A stretch of 64,000 bases of DNA from Anaerolineales bacterium (GTDB lineage Bacteria > Chloroflexota > Anaerolineae > Anaerolineales > RBG-16-64-43), in assembly GCA_016928575.1 (NCBI GenBank), contig JAFGKK010000131.1:1-64000 (forward strand), given 5' to 3'. Both the position numbers and the translations under genes were made by a program. Numbering within the stretch: the first letter of the stretch is position 1; every line of letters begins with the position of its first letter. The notes beneath the pieces are model-generated. The model worked only from the letters and a program-made list of their open reading frames with translations, was not told where the DNA came from and did no database searches. Below are positions 18,524-27,853 of the stretch, in pieces.

Positions 18524-18552
18524 ATAATAAAGCCGGCTTGGGGATACGTCAA
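18524..18552 (-). promoter_or_regulatory. Promoter of the marR-ABC operon
   Basis: Minus-strand TTGACG (18547-18552), exactly 17 bases, TATTAT (18524-18529), 33 bases before the marR ATG. Confidence 0.75.
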
Positions 18553-18715
18553 GAGCATTATGGACCGGGATTGTGGAGAAGCGGTGTAGGTCCTTTGTAA
18601 AAAAACGATAAAACCGGCGGCGGACGGAGATTCGTGCCGCGGTCCCGGCGGCCGGAATCCGGGGAGACGCGATACAATCCTGGAACATGCCGCTGCCTGC
18701 GGCGGGGATTGATCC

Positions 18716-19795
18716 ATGGCCATGCTGGTCACCGGCGGAGCCGGTTTCATCGGTTCGAATTTCATCCGGCGGGTGCTGAGCGCCGATCCGAAGGCGTGGA
18801 TCGTCGATCTGGACTTGCTGACCTACGCCGGCACGGAAGAGAACCTGAAGGATCTGCCGGACGGGCAACGGCACTCCTTCGTCCGCGGCGACATCGGCGA
18901 CCGCGCCCTGCTGGCCGATCTCCTGCGGCGCCATCGGATCGATACGATCGTCCACTTCGCGGCCGAGACGCACGTCGACCGTTCGCTCGCGGACCCCTCG
19001 CCCTTTTTCCGGACGAACGTCATGGGGACCCTGGCGCTGCTGGAGGCCGCGCGCGGATACTGGATCCGCGAGAAGCCGTTTCCGCTCGAGGCCGTGCGAT
19101 TCCACCACATCTCAACCGACGAAGTGTTCGGATCGCTCTCGCCCGAGGATCCGCCGTTCAGCGAAACCTCGCCCTACGCCCCGTCCTCGCCCTACGCGGC
19201 CTCCAAGGCGGCCGCCGATCACCTCGTCCGGGCCTATTTCCGCTCGTACGGCCTGCCCGTGACGATTACTCATTGCTCGAACAACTACGGCCCGCGCCAA
19301 TTCCCCGAAAAGCTCGTTGCCCTGACGATCGCCAATGCGTTGCGGGGGGAACCGATCCCCGTCTACGGCGACGGGGGCCAGATCCGCGATTGGCTCTACG
19401 TGGAGGATCACTGCGAGGCGGTCCGCGCGGTGCTGGCGCGGGGGAAGCCGGGGGCGATTTACCTGATCGGGGGCGGAAACCAGCTGACGAACCTCAGCCT
19501 GGTGGAGAAGGTCTGCGGCCTGATGGACGAACTGCTCCCCAAATCCGTCCACCGACCGCACGCCAAGTTGATCTCGCCTTTCGCCGACCGCCCCGGGCAC
19601 GACCGCCGCTACGCGCTGGACGGCTCCAAGATCCAGCGGGAACTCGGCTGGTCATCCAGGGAGACTCTGGATTCCGGACTGCGGAAAACCGTGAAATGGT
19701 ACCGCGCCAATCCGGCCTGGATGAGGGCGGTTCTCGGAAATCCCGGGCACCGCGAGTGGATCGCCGCGCACTACGGCCGCCGGGGAAACCGATGA
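18716..19795 (+). CDS. rfbB: dTDP-glucose 4,6-dehydratase
   Basis: Extended short-chain dehydrogenase, 359 residues, converting dTDP-glucose to dTDP-4-keto-6-deoxyglucose. The NAD-binding G-G-A-G-F-I-G starts at residue 7. The T-D-E-V-F-G motif with its catalytic Asp-Glu pair lies at about 136, the Y-A-A-S-K-A-A catalytic Tyr-Lys near 162-168, and [11 protein letters not shown] is specific to this enzyme. The start is the ATG of M-A-M-L-V-T-G-G. It overlaps rfbA by four bases (ATGA). A TACAAT box 38 bases upstream may be its -10. rfbC and rfbD are not in the window. Confidence 0.95.
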   Translation: MAMLVTGGAGFIGSNFIRRVLSADPKAWIVDLDLLTYAGTEENLKDLPDGQRHSFVRGDIGDRALLADLLRRHRIDTIVHFAAETHVDRSLADPSPFFRTNVMGTLALLEAARGYWIREKPFPLEAVRFHHISTDEVFGSLSPEDPPFSETSPYAPSSPYAASKAAADHLVRAYFRSYGLPVTITHCSNNYGPRQFPEKLVALTIANALRGEPIPVYGDGGQIRDWLYVEDHCEAVRAVLARGKPGAIYLIGGGNQLTNLSLVEKVCGLMDELLPKSVHRPHAKLISPFADRPGHDRRYALDGSKIQRELGWSSRETLDSGLRKTVKWYRANPAWMRAVLGNPGHREWIAAHYGRRGNR

Positions 19796-20667
19796 AAGGG
19801 ATCGTCCTGGCCGGAGGGCGCGGCACCCGCTTGTATCCCCTGACGAAGTCGGTCGGCAAACAGCTCTTGCCGGTGTACGACAAGCCGATGATCTATTATC
19901 CCCTTTCGATCCTGATGCTGGCGGGCATCCGCGAAATTCTGATCGTCAGTTCTGCCCGCGATCTTCCCGCCTTTCAGGGCTTGTTGGGCGACGGCCGGCA
20001 GTGGGGACTGCGTCTGCAATTCGCCGAGCAGCCGCAACCGCGCGGTTTGGCGGACGCGTTTCTGGCGGGGCGGGATTTTATCGCCGGCGAGCCGGTCTGC
20101 GTGGTCCTGGGCGACAGCATCTTCTACGGGGAGGGGTTGCAGGCCATCCTGCGTTCGGCGGCTGCGCTGACGGAGGGGGCGCTGATCTTCGCCTACCCGG
20201 TCAGGAATCCCGCCCGCTATGGGGTGGTGCAACTCGATTCGGCGGGAAAGGTCTTAACCATCGAGGAAAAACCCGACCGCCCGCGTTCCCGCTACGCCGT
20301 CACCGGATTGTATTTCTACGATTCCCAGGCGGCCGGGATCGCGGCCGGCCTCAAGCCTTCCGCGCGCGGTGAATTGGAGATCACCGACCTGAACCTGGCG
20401 TACCTGGCCCGGGGCCGGTTGAAGGCGGAGGTTCTCGGCCGGGGGATCGCCTGGCTGGACGCGGGGACCCAGGAGGACTTGTTGAACGCCGCCAAATTCA
20501 TCCAAACCATCCAGGAGCGCCAGGGATTGATGATCTCCTGCCCCGAGGAGATCGCCTACCGGATGCGGTTTATCGGCCGCGAAGATCTCCGCCGGCTGAC
20601 GGCCGCGATGGCGCGCAATCCGTACAGCGATTACCTTCTGAAATTATTGGAAGAAACCTCCCCGTGA
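19792..20667 (+). CDS. rfbA: Glucose-1-phosphate thymidylyltransferase
   Basis: 291-residue nucleotidyltransferase making dTDP-glucose from glucose-1-phosphate and dTTP, the step before RfbB. G-G-x-G-T-R-L-Y-P-L-T at about residues 8-18 is the nucleotide-binding loop, followed by [19 protein letters not shown] (about 160) and W-L-D-A-G-T are also conserved. The order rfbB then rfbA with an ATGA overlap implies translational coupling. The plus-strand transcript likely ends at the hairpin at 21.0 kb or earlier. Confidence 0.96.
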   Translation: MKGIVLAGGRGTRLYPLTKSVGKQLLPVYDKPMIYYPLSILMLAGIREILIVSSARDLPAFQGLLGDGRQWGLRLQFAEQPQPRGLADAFLAGRDFIAGEPVCVVLGDSIFYGEGLQAILRSAAALTEGALIFAYPVRNPARYGVVQLDSAGKVLTIEEKPDRPRSRYAVTGLYFYDSQAAGIAAGLKPSARGELEITDLNLAYLARGRLKAEVLGRGIAWLDAGTQEDLLNAAKFIQTIQERQGLMISCPEEIAYRMRFIGREDLRRLTAAMARNPYSDYLLKLLEETSP

Positions 20668-21027
20668 CGGGGGCGTGCGAACACCGCACAGAGAAAATAG
20701 GCATTTGCTCAGCCCTCCTCCCCGTCCGCCCTCCCGTCGCTCCGTAAGCCTGCCCGGGAGCATCCGTGTCCCCGGAGGAACAAATTCAAGAGCCTTTCCC
20801 GTCCAACAACGATGGAAAAATGGATGAAATTATTCGACCCCATCCCTCTTGAGAGAGGGGTTGGGAGAATGGATTCCGGAACGCCCGTCCCGGGTGTGGC
20901 CAGGGGCATTGACGGGAAGGTGGGACGAGGGGGAAAAGGGAATTTTTTTTTCAGCCGAGTAAAAAAACCTTCATCGGGGAGGGGGCAGACACATCTTGAA
21001 GAGGCCGTCCCATAAACGACGGCTTTT
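20668..21027. other. Non-coding spacer with terminator hairpins
   Basis: No gene seen. It contains C/T-rich words (CCCTCCTCCCCG), a small hairpin CCCTCTTGAGAGAGGGG near 20.85 kb related to the palindromic family seen elsewhere, a run of nine T at 20944, and at 21004-21029 the hairpin GCCGTC/GACGGC with loop CCATAAAC followed by seven T, a plausible plus-strand terminator at the end of the rfbBA transcript. Confidence 0.65.
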
Positions 21028-22119
21028 TTAAAACCCGTTGACCGCATCGATCACCGTGCGGATCTCATCCTCCCGCAAGCCCGGAAACATCGGCAGGCTG
21101 AGCACTTCCTGCGCCGCGCGTTCGGTCTCGGGCAGATCTCCGGGGGAGAGGTTGAGGTTTCGAAACCCGGGCTGGAGGTGAACCGGGCAAGGATAATGGA
21201 TCGCGGTCCCGACGCCGTGCCGCGCGAGGTGCGCCCGCAGTGAATCCCGGCGCGGATGTCGGACGGTGAAGGTGTAATACACCGGCGCGGAATCCGGCGG
21301 CTCCGGCGGAAGCCGTAGGCCGGCGGAGGCCAGCCCCTTGCGGTAGACGCCCGCCAGTCTTCGGCGTTCCGCGTTCCAATCTTCGAGGCGGGCCAATTTC
21401 ACCGAAAGGAGCGCGGCTTGGATTTCGTCCAGGCGGCTGTTAATCCCCTTGCCGCGGCAGATCCGATCCGCGTTCCAGCCGTATTGACGGATCGCGCGGG
21501 CCCGCTCGGCCAGGCCGTCGTCGTCGGTTACGACCGCTCCGCCGTCGCCGTAGGCGCCGAGGTTCTTGGTGGGGTAGAAACTGAAGGCGGCGGCGTTTCC
21601 CCAGGCGCCGACCCGTCGCCCGCGGTAGCGCGCCCCGGCGGCCTGGGCGCAATCCTCGATCAGCGCCAAATTGCGGCGCGCGGCGATGTCCAGCATCGGG
21701 CTGAGGTCCGCCGGCTGGCCGTAGAGGTGGACGGGCAGGATGGCGCGGGTGCGTTGGGTTAGCGCGGGTTCAATCCGCGCCGGATCCAGCGTTTGCCGCA
21801 CCGGGTCGATGTCGGTCAGTACCGGCCGGGCGCCCGCCAGCTCCACCGCGGCCACCGTCGCCGCGGCGGTGTGGGCCACGGTGATCACCTCGTCCCCCGG
21901 GCCGATCCCGCACGCCAGCAACGCGATTTGAAGGGCTTCGGTTCCGGAGGCGACGCCGACCGCGTGCTTCGCCTCACAATACTGGGCGAAGGCTTTTTCG
22001 AAAGCCTCCACCTCCGGCCCGAGGATGAATTGTCCCCGCTCCCTCACCCGGGCGAAGGCCGCGTCGATCTCGGCGCGGATTCCTTCCTCCTGCCTTTGCA
22101 AAGCGACGACCGGGATCAT
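21028..22119 (-). CDS. DegT/DnrJ/EryC1/StrS sugar aminotransferase
   Basis: PLP-dependent aminotransferase that aminates keto-sugars on nucleotide carriers, 363 residues from the ATG at 22119 (preferred, with GAGGGC upstream and seven bases after the previous stop; an in-frame ATG at 22146 overlaps that gene). The PLP lysine is in S-F-Y-P-T-K-N-L-G-A-Y-G-D-G-G-A. G-T-E-A-L-Q-I-A-L and E-D-C-A-Q-A-A-G are typical. It is the last gene of a five-gene glycan operon; the substrate may come from the SDR just upstream or from the RfbB product. Confidence 0.92.
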   Translation of the reverse strand: MIPVVALQRQEEGIRAEIDAAFARVRERGQFILGPEVEAFEKAFAQYCEAKHAVGVASGTEALQIALLACGIGPGDEVITVAHTAAATVAAVELAGARPVLTDIDPVRQTLDPARIEPALTQRTRAILPVHLYGQPADLSPMLDIAARRNLALIEDCAQAAGARYRGRRVGAWGNAAAFSFYPTKNLGAYGDGGAVVTDDDGLAERARAIRQYGWNADRICRGKGINSRLDEIQAALLSVKLARLEDWNAERRRLAGVYRKGLASAGLRLPPEPPDSAPVYYTFTVRHPRRDSLRAHLARHGVGTAIHYPCPVHLQPGFRNLNLSPGDLPETERAAQEVLSLPMFPGLREDEIRTVIDAVNGF

Positions 22120-22126
22120 CGCGCCC

Positions 22127-23128
22127 TCACCGATAATGCTCCCCATGGCGGCGGTAATATTCCAGAGTCTCGGTCAGCCCTCGGGGGAGGGGCGTGATCG
22201 GGTTCCAGCCCAATTCCGAACGGATCCGGACCAGGTCGGAGACGTAGGATCCGATCTCGATGTTCTTCCGCTCGGCCGGATAGGGGACAAGCCGGAACGC
22301 GCCGCTTCCGTGGCAGGCGATCATCGTTTTCGCCAGGTCCAGCAGGCGGACGGGCTCGCCGCCGCCCAGGTTGTACACCCGGCCGTCGGCCCCGGGGTGC
22401 AGGGAGGCGAGCAGCATCGCATCGGCCGCGTCGTCCACGTAGAGCAGATCGCGGACCGCACTCCCGTCTCCATAAACGGTGATCTCTTCCCCGTCGATCA
22501 GTTGCCGGACCCAAGCGCCGAGGAACGTTTTCATCTTGTCGCGGACCCGCATCCGGGGCCCGTAGACGTTGCTCAGGCGCAGGATGACCGGCCGCAAACC
22601 GTAGGCGCGGCGGTACAGGAGGTGGTACTGTTCGGCGGCCAGTTTATGGACCGCGTTCGCATCCGCCGGATGGAGCGGGTGGTCCTCGTCCACCGGCAGG
22701 TAGCGCGGCGGACCGTAGACCTGGCGGGTGCCGGCGAAGACGATCTTCGCCCGCGGATGGACTCGGCGGCACGCTTCGAGGAAGGCGAGCTGGCCGCGGA
22801 CGTTGATCTCCATATCGGTCAGCGGATCCCGCATGCTGTCCAGATGGCCCACCAAGCCGGCCAGGTTGAAGATGCAATCCGTTTCCCGGATCAAATCGGC
22901 GGCTCCGCCGCCGTCCCGGATGTCGACCGGGCGGACCCGCAATCGGTCTTCGTATCCGGAGATGTTGAAGGGGTTTCCTCCGATTCCTGCCGGCAGCGGA
23001 TCCATCAGGGTCACCTCGGCTCCGAGATCGGCCAGGCGCCGCGCGAGGTTGCTGCCGATGAACCCCAGCCCGCCGGTGATGAGGATCCGCCGGCCGGCGA
23101 AATCCTTCTCCACGGACGGCATGTTCAT
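22127..23128 (-). CDS. NAD-dependent sugar epimerase/dehydratase
   Basis: Extended SDR of 333 residues acting on a nucleotide sugar. G-G-L-G-F-I-G-S-N lies at about residues 19-27. The usual Y-x-x-x-K is not clear: the H-K-L-A-A-E-Q-Y segment suggests H-x-x-x-x-Y or H-K usage in place of Tyr-Lys, so a substituted catalytic Tyr is possible. S-N-V-Y-G-P-R-M and R-D-L-L-Y-V-D-D-A match the family. Start ATG 23128 overlaps the upstream glycosyltransferase stop (ATGA); a second ATG six bases on has better ribosome-site spacing (GGAG). Product not determinable. Confidence 0.88.
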   Translation of the reverse strand: MNMPSVEKDFAGRRILITGGLGFIGSNLARRLADLGAEVTLMDPLPAGIGGNPFNISGYEDRLRVRPVDIRDGGGAADLIRETDCIFNLAGLVGHLDSMRDPLTDMEINVRGQLAFLEACRRVHPRAKIVFAGTRQVYGPPRYLPVDEDHPLHPADANAVHKLAAEQYHLLYRRAYGLRPVILRLSNVYGPRMRVRDKMKTFLGAWVRQLIDGEEITVYGDGSAVRDLLYVDDAADAMLLASLHPGADGRVYNLGGGEPVRLLDLAKTMIACHGSGAFRLVPYPAERKNIEIGSYVSDLVRIRSELGWNPITPLPRGLTETLEYYRRHGEHYR

Positions 23129-23862
23129 CTCCGGCCCTTGCGCAGGACCAACCGGACCCACAGCGCCGCGAAGGCTTTCGCCGTCCGCCACAGGCGGGCG
23201 GGGCGGAAGAACTGCGAATCGCCGAAGCGGCGGTAATAATGGCTGACCGGCACTTCGGCAAACCGGTATCCGGCGTCTTGGAACCGCTTGACGAGTTCGA
23301 GGCCGATCGTTCCGGTCGTGCTCTCGAGCGGGACGGCGGCGAGGAGCGCGCGGCGGAAGAGCCGGAAGTCGCAATCCACGTCCCGCAGGCGGAACCCGAA
23401 CAGCAGCCGCGCGGTGTGATGGTACGTCCGCCCCAGAAGCGTGCGGTACCACGGATCCTGCCGGGCGATTTTGTATCCGTTGACCGCGTCCACGCCCTCG
23501 GCGGCCTCCGCCAGTCTCCCGAGCTCGAGCGGATCGTATTGGGCGTCGCTGTCGGTGTAGAAGATCCACTCCTTGGAGGCGGCGGAGAAGCCGGCGCGCA
23601 GCGCGCCGCCGTATCCGAGCGATTCTTCGTGGGAGAGCACGCGCAGTTCGGGAAGCAGGCTGGCCAGCTCGGCCAGCACCGCGCCGCTGTAATCCCGGCT
23701 GCCGTTGTCGACGACGATGATCTCGTAGTCGGACGCCGTCCGGCGCAGCGCGGCGCGCGCCGCCAGCACCATGCTGGCGATCGTTCCGCCGTCGTTCATG
23801 GCGGGGAGCACCGCCGAGATGCCGCCGAGCTTTCGTCCGGGGGCGGAGGGGGCGCCGCTCAT
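23125..23862 (-). CDS. GT2 family glycosyltransferase (DPM1-like)
   Basis: 245-residue family 2 transferase. It has the G-x-I-S-A-V-L-P-A-M-N-D start, E-I-I-V-V-D-N-G-S at about 47-55, and the metal/nucleotide D-S-D-A-Q-Y-D motif. No C-terminal membrane helices are evident, so it resembles soluble dolichol-phosphate-mannose synthase-like enzymes that load a sugar onto polyprenyl phosphate. It would supply the lipid-linked donor used by the GT-C enzyme encoded upstream in the same operon. ATGA overlaps at both ends show tight coupling. Confidence 0.9.
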   Translation of the reverse strand: MSGAPSAPGRKLGGISAVLPAMNDGGTIASMVLAARAALRRTASDYEIIVVDNGSRDYSGAVLAELASLLPELRVLSHEESLGYGGALRAGFSAASKEWIFYTDSDAQYDPLELGRLAEAAEGVDAVNGYKIARQDPWYRTLLGRTYHHTARLLFGFRLRDVDCDFRLFRRALLAAVPLESTTGTIGLELVKRFQDAGYRFAEVPVSHYYRRFGDSQFFRPARLWRTAKAFAALWVRLVLRKGRR

Positions 23863-24596
23863 GGCTTGCTGCCCGCGCCGATGACGCTCAAGCCGAACGG
23901 CAGGCCCGTCCGGGCGATCCAACCCGCCTCCGCGGAAAGGATCCGAGCCAAAACGGCGTTGAAGGGGCCGGGCTTCCAGGAGAGGTCGGAGCGGGGAGCC
24001 GCGCGGAAGAGGGCTTCGCCGGCCTTCCGGACCACGGCCGCGGGGAACAGGAAGGTGTTGGCGTAGGATGTCCGCTCGACCCGGAAGCCGCCGTGGCGGA
24101 GCAGGGCTGCCACCTCGCCGCGGGTATAGCGGTGTTTGGTGCGGATCACCGTATCGTGTCCGCGGCGCATCCAGCCGTAGGCGGGCAGGCGGACGAACAG
24201 CCGCCCTCCCGGAGCGAGGACGCGGCGGATTTCCCGGACGGCTTCGAGATCCGACGGCACCGCTTCCCCGTACAGCACGTCGAACGAGGCGGCCAGGCCG
24301 AAAAAGCCGTCCGGAAAGGGGAGTGTTGCCACCGTTGCGCGCGCCAGCCGCGCGGCGCCGCGCCGGCGGCAGAATCGCAGGGCCTGGGCGGAGATGTCGA
24401 TTCCCCACACCCGTCCGTAGCGGGCGAGGAATCCGGTCATCGCCGCCCCCGTGCCGCATCCCGCGTCGAGGATCCGCAGGCTTCCGCCGCGGGGGTACCA
24501 GCGGTCCAAGAGGGCGCAGGCGATCTCCGCCATCCCGCGGTACCACCAGTGGCTGTCTTCCACGCCGAACATCAGACCGTATTCGCTCTGCTCCAT
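23859..24596 (-). CDS. Class I SAM-dependent methyltransferase
   Basis: 245 residues from the ATG of M-E-Q-S-E-Y. The SAM-binding motif I is L-D-A-G-C-G-T-G-A-A at about residues 44-53, followed by D-I-S after strand 2 and L-P-F-P-D. The W-W-Y-R-G motif upstream of the Rossmann core is common in methyltransferases next to polyprenol-linked glycan genes. The start at 24596 avoids overlap with the upstream GT-C gene, leaving a 16-base gap. Substrate is probably a glycan or its lipid carrier (inference from context). Confidence 0.88.
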   Translation of the reverse strand: MEQSEYGLMFGVEDSHWWYRGMAEIACALLDRWYPRGGSLRILDAGCGTGAAMTGFLARYGRVWGIDISAQALRFCRRRGAARLARATVATLPFPDGFFGLAASFDVLYGEAVPSDLEAVREIRRVLAPGGRLFVRLPAYGWMRRGHDTVIRTKHRYTRGEVAALLRHGGFRVERTSYANTFLFPAAVVRKAGEALFRAAPRSDLSWKPGPFNAVLARILSAEAGWIARTGLPFGLSVIGAGSKP

Positions 24597-24612
24597 CCCG
24601 AAGCCGGACCTC

Positions 24613-26577
24613 CTAGGGCACGCGGTACACCAACACAAACAGGGTTTCGCAGTCGAAGAAAGCTTCGAGTTCCCCTCCCGGATGCCGATGCGCCCAATCC
24701 AGGAGTTCCTGAATCCGGTTCGGACTCGCGATCAGGATGTCGCCGGAGATGGGGTCGATGGTATCGATGGCGTCCGGGACGTTGGTGACGGATTTGTTTT
24801 GACTCAGAAAATCGACCGACAGATGCGTGCCGTACCGGTAGACGGTGTCGCTGAGAAGGTACACCGGATCCAGCGGCTCGAGGGTGGCCAGGAATCGGCC
24901 CAGGTAGGAGGCGAAGCGGGTCTGCGAATCGCCGCCGTAGCGGCACTTCCCGGCGTGATCGACGAAGTACGCCCATTGGTTGAAGACGAAGAGGTTGACC
25001 AGGATGAAAGCGGCGACTCCGACGTAGAGATTGCGGTTGCTGTTCCAACCCGCCCCGATGGCTTCCAGCGCCGCATCCAGCCCAATGGCGGCCATCAGCA
25101 TGGCGGCCGGAAGGACCATCAGCATACGGTAGGAATCGGCGGATTCCGGGATGGCGAACAGGCCGATTGCCACCGGGCCGACCCAGAAGTATCCGTTGAG
25201 CAGGAGGTAATTCAGCCTCAGGGTCCGCCGGAGGGCTAGTGCGAGCCCGATGAGGAAGAATATGCCGGTGAAGAGGCTGAGGACGGAAATGAACGAGCCG
25301 TAGAAATCGATCGACGGATAGGCGATGAGGGTGAGGAAGGCGTGCGCCACGCGGCCGGCCAGGATTTCCGACACCCCCTTTCCGGTCGCCGCCGTTTGCA
25401 GCGACAGCCAGCCGGATTGGAACGTGCCATCGGTGTTCAGGCGGTTAAAGAATTCGTCTGCGTGGCCTGCGGCGAACACGGCCTGGGGGATGATGCTGAC
25501 CGCCAAGGCTCCCCAAAAGGCGGCCAACACCCGGCCGGCGCCGGACAGCCGCCGCCGGAACAGAAGAAGCACGAGGAGGCTGAATACGGCCAGCATCATG
25601 GAGAAGATCTGCGGTGTGAGGTAGATGGCGAATTGGATCCCCATCAACACGCCCGCCGCCGCGGCGCGCAGGCGGTTCCCTTGGCGCAGGCCGCTCAGCA
25701 GCAGAAACAACTCCAACGGGACGAACCAGGTATCCTGGATGTACCCGACGGCGGCCGTCCGGCTGTAGTTCATGTGCGTGTGGGAGACGGCCAGCAGGAT
25801 CGCGGTGAACAGCGCCACGCGCTTGTCGGCGACCTGCCGCGCGAGGAGGTAGGTCGCGGGGATGGCGAGGGTTCCGGCGACGGCCGGAATCAGCCGCAGG
25901 GAGAAGGTGCTGACGCCCAGAAAGACGAACGCCAAATTGATGATCTGCAGGTGCAGGCCGCCGAAATTCTCCCACAGCGCGAACGGATTGGCGAGCGGCG
26001 GCGAGATGGTGGAGAGGGCGACGTTTCCGATCCATCCTTCGTCGCCGTTGATCACGCGGGGAAGGTCGCCGAGTTTGTGGAACCGCAGCCCCGCCCCCAG
26101 CGCGGTTATGGCCGCCACCGCCAGGCACTCCTTCCAATGGCCCCGCAGCCAGCGCCGGATGTCCTCCCGCAGCGGCGGGGCGGCGGAAAAGGCGGCCAGA
26201 TAGCAGGCCATGGCGCCGAACCACATGCCGATCACCGGGAGATAATTTTGGCGGTCGAATCTCATGAAGGCCAGCATCATCACGGCGGTCATGATGCTCA
26301 TCAGCACCGCGGCCGCGGTCCACGCGCCGCGGCGGGTCAGACGGATCTTGGCGTTGAGCGCGGCCTCCGCAGGGGTGGTTTTCATCGTCCGGGCCGCCAG
26401 GAAAAGCGCGATCCCGGCCGCGGCGAAGCCCGCCGCCACGGGGATTTCCGGGGTGGGATCGGCAGGGTAGGTATACACCAACAACAACGCCACGCATAGC
26501 AGCGCCAGGGCGATCACAGAGGCGATCCCGCGCAAGGCGGAGGCGGGTGGTTCCTGGGATGAAGTCGCATTATTCAT
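24613..26577 (-). CDS. GT-C (ArnT/PMT-like) membrane glycosyltransferase
   Basis: 654 residues with about 11-13 membrane segments. The first extracytoplasmic loop carries I-N-G-D-E-G, the acidic motif of GT39/GT83 enzymes that take sugars from polyprenyl-phosphate donors. The C-terminal ~120 residues are extracytoplasmic. The start at 26577 follows GAGGA; the longer upstream frame is low complexity. It is the first gene of a five-gene operon with a methyltransferase, DPM1-like transferase, SDR and aminotransferase. A TACAAT box 250 bases upstream could be its -10, but no -35 is clear. Confidence 0.88.
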   Translation of the reverse strand: MNNATSSQEPPASALRGIASVIALALLCVALLLVYTYPADPTPEIPVAAGFAAAGIALFLAARTMKTTPAEAALNAKIRLTRRGAWTAAAVLMSIMTAVMMLAFMRFDRQNYLPVIGMWFGAMACYLAAFSAAPPLREDIRRWLRGHWKECLAVAAITALGAGLRFHKLGDLPRVINGDEGWIGNVALSTISPPLANPFALWENFGGLHLQIINLAFVFLGVSTFSLRLIPAVAGTLAIPATYLLARQVADKRVALFTAILLAVSHTHMNYSRTAAVGYIQDTWFVPLELFLLLSGLRQGNRLRAAAAGVLMGIQFAIYLTPQIFSMMLAVFSLLVLLLFRRRLSGAGRVLAAFWGALAVSIIPQAVFAAGHADEFFNRLNTDGTFQSGWLSLQTAATGKGVSEILAGRVAHAFLTLIAYPSIDFYGSFISVLSLFTGIFFLIGLALALRRTLRLNYLLLNGYFWVGPVAIGLFAIPESADSYRMLMVLPAAMLMAAIGLDAALEAIGAGWNSNRNLYVGVAAFILVNLFVFNQWAYFVDHAGKCRYGGDSQTRFASYLGRFLATLEPLDPVYLLSDTVYRYGTHLSVDFLSQNKSVTNVPDAIDTIDPISGDILIASPNRIQELLDWAHRHPGGELEAFFDCETLFVLVYRVP

Positions 26578-26961
26578 CTTGCCGTCCTCTGAAAGTGGTT
26601 TTCTGTCGGGAATCCTTCCGGGAAAAAACGGCGGAGGGTCCGGGCTGCCGGGGGATGAGTCCCATATCCGAGGCGTCCGCATCCGCCGCGCGAGCGCCGG
26701 GGAACGCGCCGGCTCGACCGGCCCCCGGCCGACATCCGGCTTCTCGATTCGGGAAGGGGCTCCCTCCGTGCGGATCGAAGCCTGCGGCGCGGCGTCCATT
26801 GCCGCGGGCGTGAACCGCGCCAATATTGTATAGACAGCGGTGGAAAAAGGAAAGGCGCGTGCGCGGATTCGGGCGCGGAATCCCGCTTGGGGGAAGAATC
26901 CGCACCGGGATTAACGGAGAATTTATCCGGGCGGACTTGGGGGAGGCCGGTGCCCTGGAAT
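26578..26961. other. Non-coding spacer between divergent genes
   Basis: No convincing gene. Open frames here are shadows without ribosome sites or recognisable domains. It should contain the minus-strand promoter of the glycan operon (candidate TACAAT at 26825-26830). Confidence 0.5.
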
Positions 26962-26990
26962 TTGACTTCCTTTCTTAGTAAGGGTAGACT
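26962..26990 (+). promoter_or_regulatory. Promoter of the FHA gene
   Basis: TTGACT (26962-26967), 17 bases, TAGACT (26985-26990), 30 bases before the FHA start codon. Confidence 0.6.
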
Positions 26991-27019
26991 CCTAGCATCC
27001 CCGAATCCAGGAGGAGAAC

Positions 27020-27595
27020 ATGTCCGAACAATACCGCTTGGTCATGAGCGTCGGGCCGAATCCCGGAAAGGTATTCGAACTGACGATGGATTCGATGAGC
27101 ATCGGCCGCGAGGCGAGCAACGACATCGTGATTCAGGAATCCGAGCTCTCGCGCAACCACGCCCGGATTTCCCGCCGCGGCGGAGCCTACGTGCTGGAGG
27201 ACCTGGGTTCGACCAACGGCACGTTCATCAACCGCCAGCGGATCACCTCTCCGCGCTCCCTCTCCCCCGGGGATGAAATCGGGTTGGGGGAAAACGTGGT
27301 GGTGGTGTTCCAGGGCGAAGGGGTCGCCGCGACGGTCGCCGCTTCGGGCCGCCAGCCCGCGCCGCGTCCGGCGCCGCCTCCGCCGCCGCAATACGCCCCT
27401 CCGCCCCAGTATGCCGCGCCCGTCCAACAAGCGCCCGCCAAGAAGGGCGGCTCGAACCGTATTTGGATCGTCGTCGGTGTGCTGGTGGCGCTTTGTTGTC
27501 TGTGCTCCGCCGGCGCATACCTGTTCGATGCGATGAACTTGTATTGCACTTCCCCCTTCGACATGATCTTCGGCCTGATCACGGTCTGCCCGTAG
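27020..27595 (+). CDS. FHA-domain membrane protein
   Basis: 191 residues. An FHA phosphothreonine-binding domain (about residues 5-95) has the signature S-I-G-R-E, S-R-N-H-A-R-I and N-G-T-F-I-N. A Pro/Gln-rich linker and one membrane helix (about 147-170) follow, then a ~20-residue Cys-containing tail. The FHA domain is N-terminal to a single helix, so its side depends on topology; cytoplasmic is usual. Start at 27020 behind GGAGGAG. No Ser/Thr kinase is nearby. Own promoter and terminator. Confidence 0.9.
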   Translation: MSEQYRLVMSVGPNPGKVFELTMDSMSIGREASNDIVIQESELSRNHARISRRGGAYVLEDLGSTNGTFINRQRITSPRSLSPGDEIGLGENVVVVFQGEGVAATVAASGRQPAPRPAPPPPPQYAPPPQYAAPVQQAPAKKGGSNRIWIVVGVLVALCCLCSAGAYLFDAMNLYCTSPFDMIFGLITVCP

Positions 27596-27625
27596 CCTCC
27601 GTGCGGAAGCCGGAAATCAAGCCAT

Positions 27626-27658
27626 AAAGCGGCCGAATCCGGCCGCTTTGCGTTTTTT
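27626..27658 (+). terminator. Intrinsic terminator of the FHA gene
   Basis: AAAGCGGCC/GGCCGCTTT, 6-base loop, then GCGTTTTTT, 31 bases after the stop codon. Confidence 0.9.
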
Positions 27659-27853
27659 ATCGAATCGGGTTTTCCGTCGGAACCGGTTTCCTCCCGGCGT
27701 TTTCGGCGGCGGAGGGATGCGGGCATAGGACAAATGGCGGCGGAGATTTTTTCCAAGAATGCGGGGAGTCTGCCGTATAATTCCCGAAAACCTCGGTGAT
27801 GGGCAAGGCCGGATGCGAGGCGCCATCCCCCAAACCACCCAAAGGAGAGAGAG

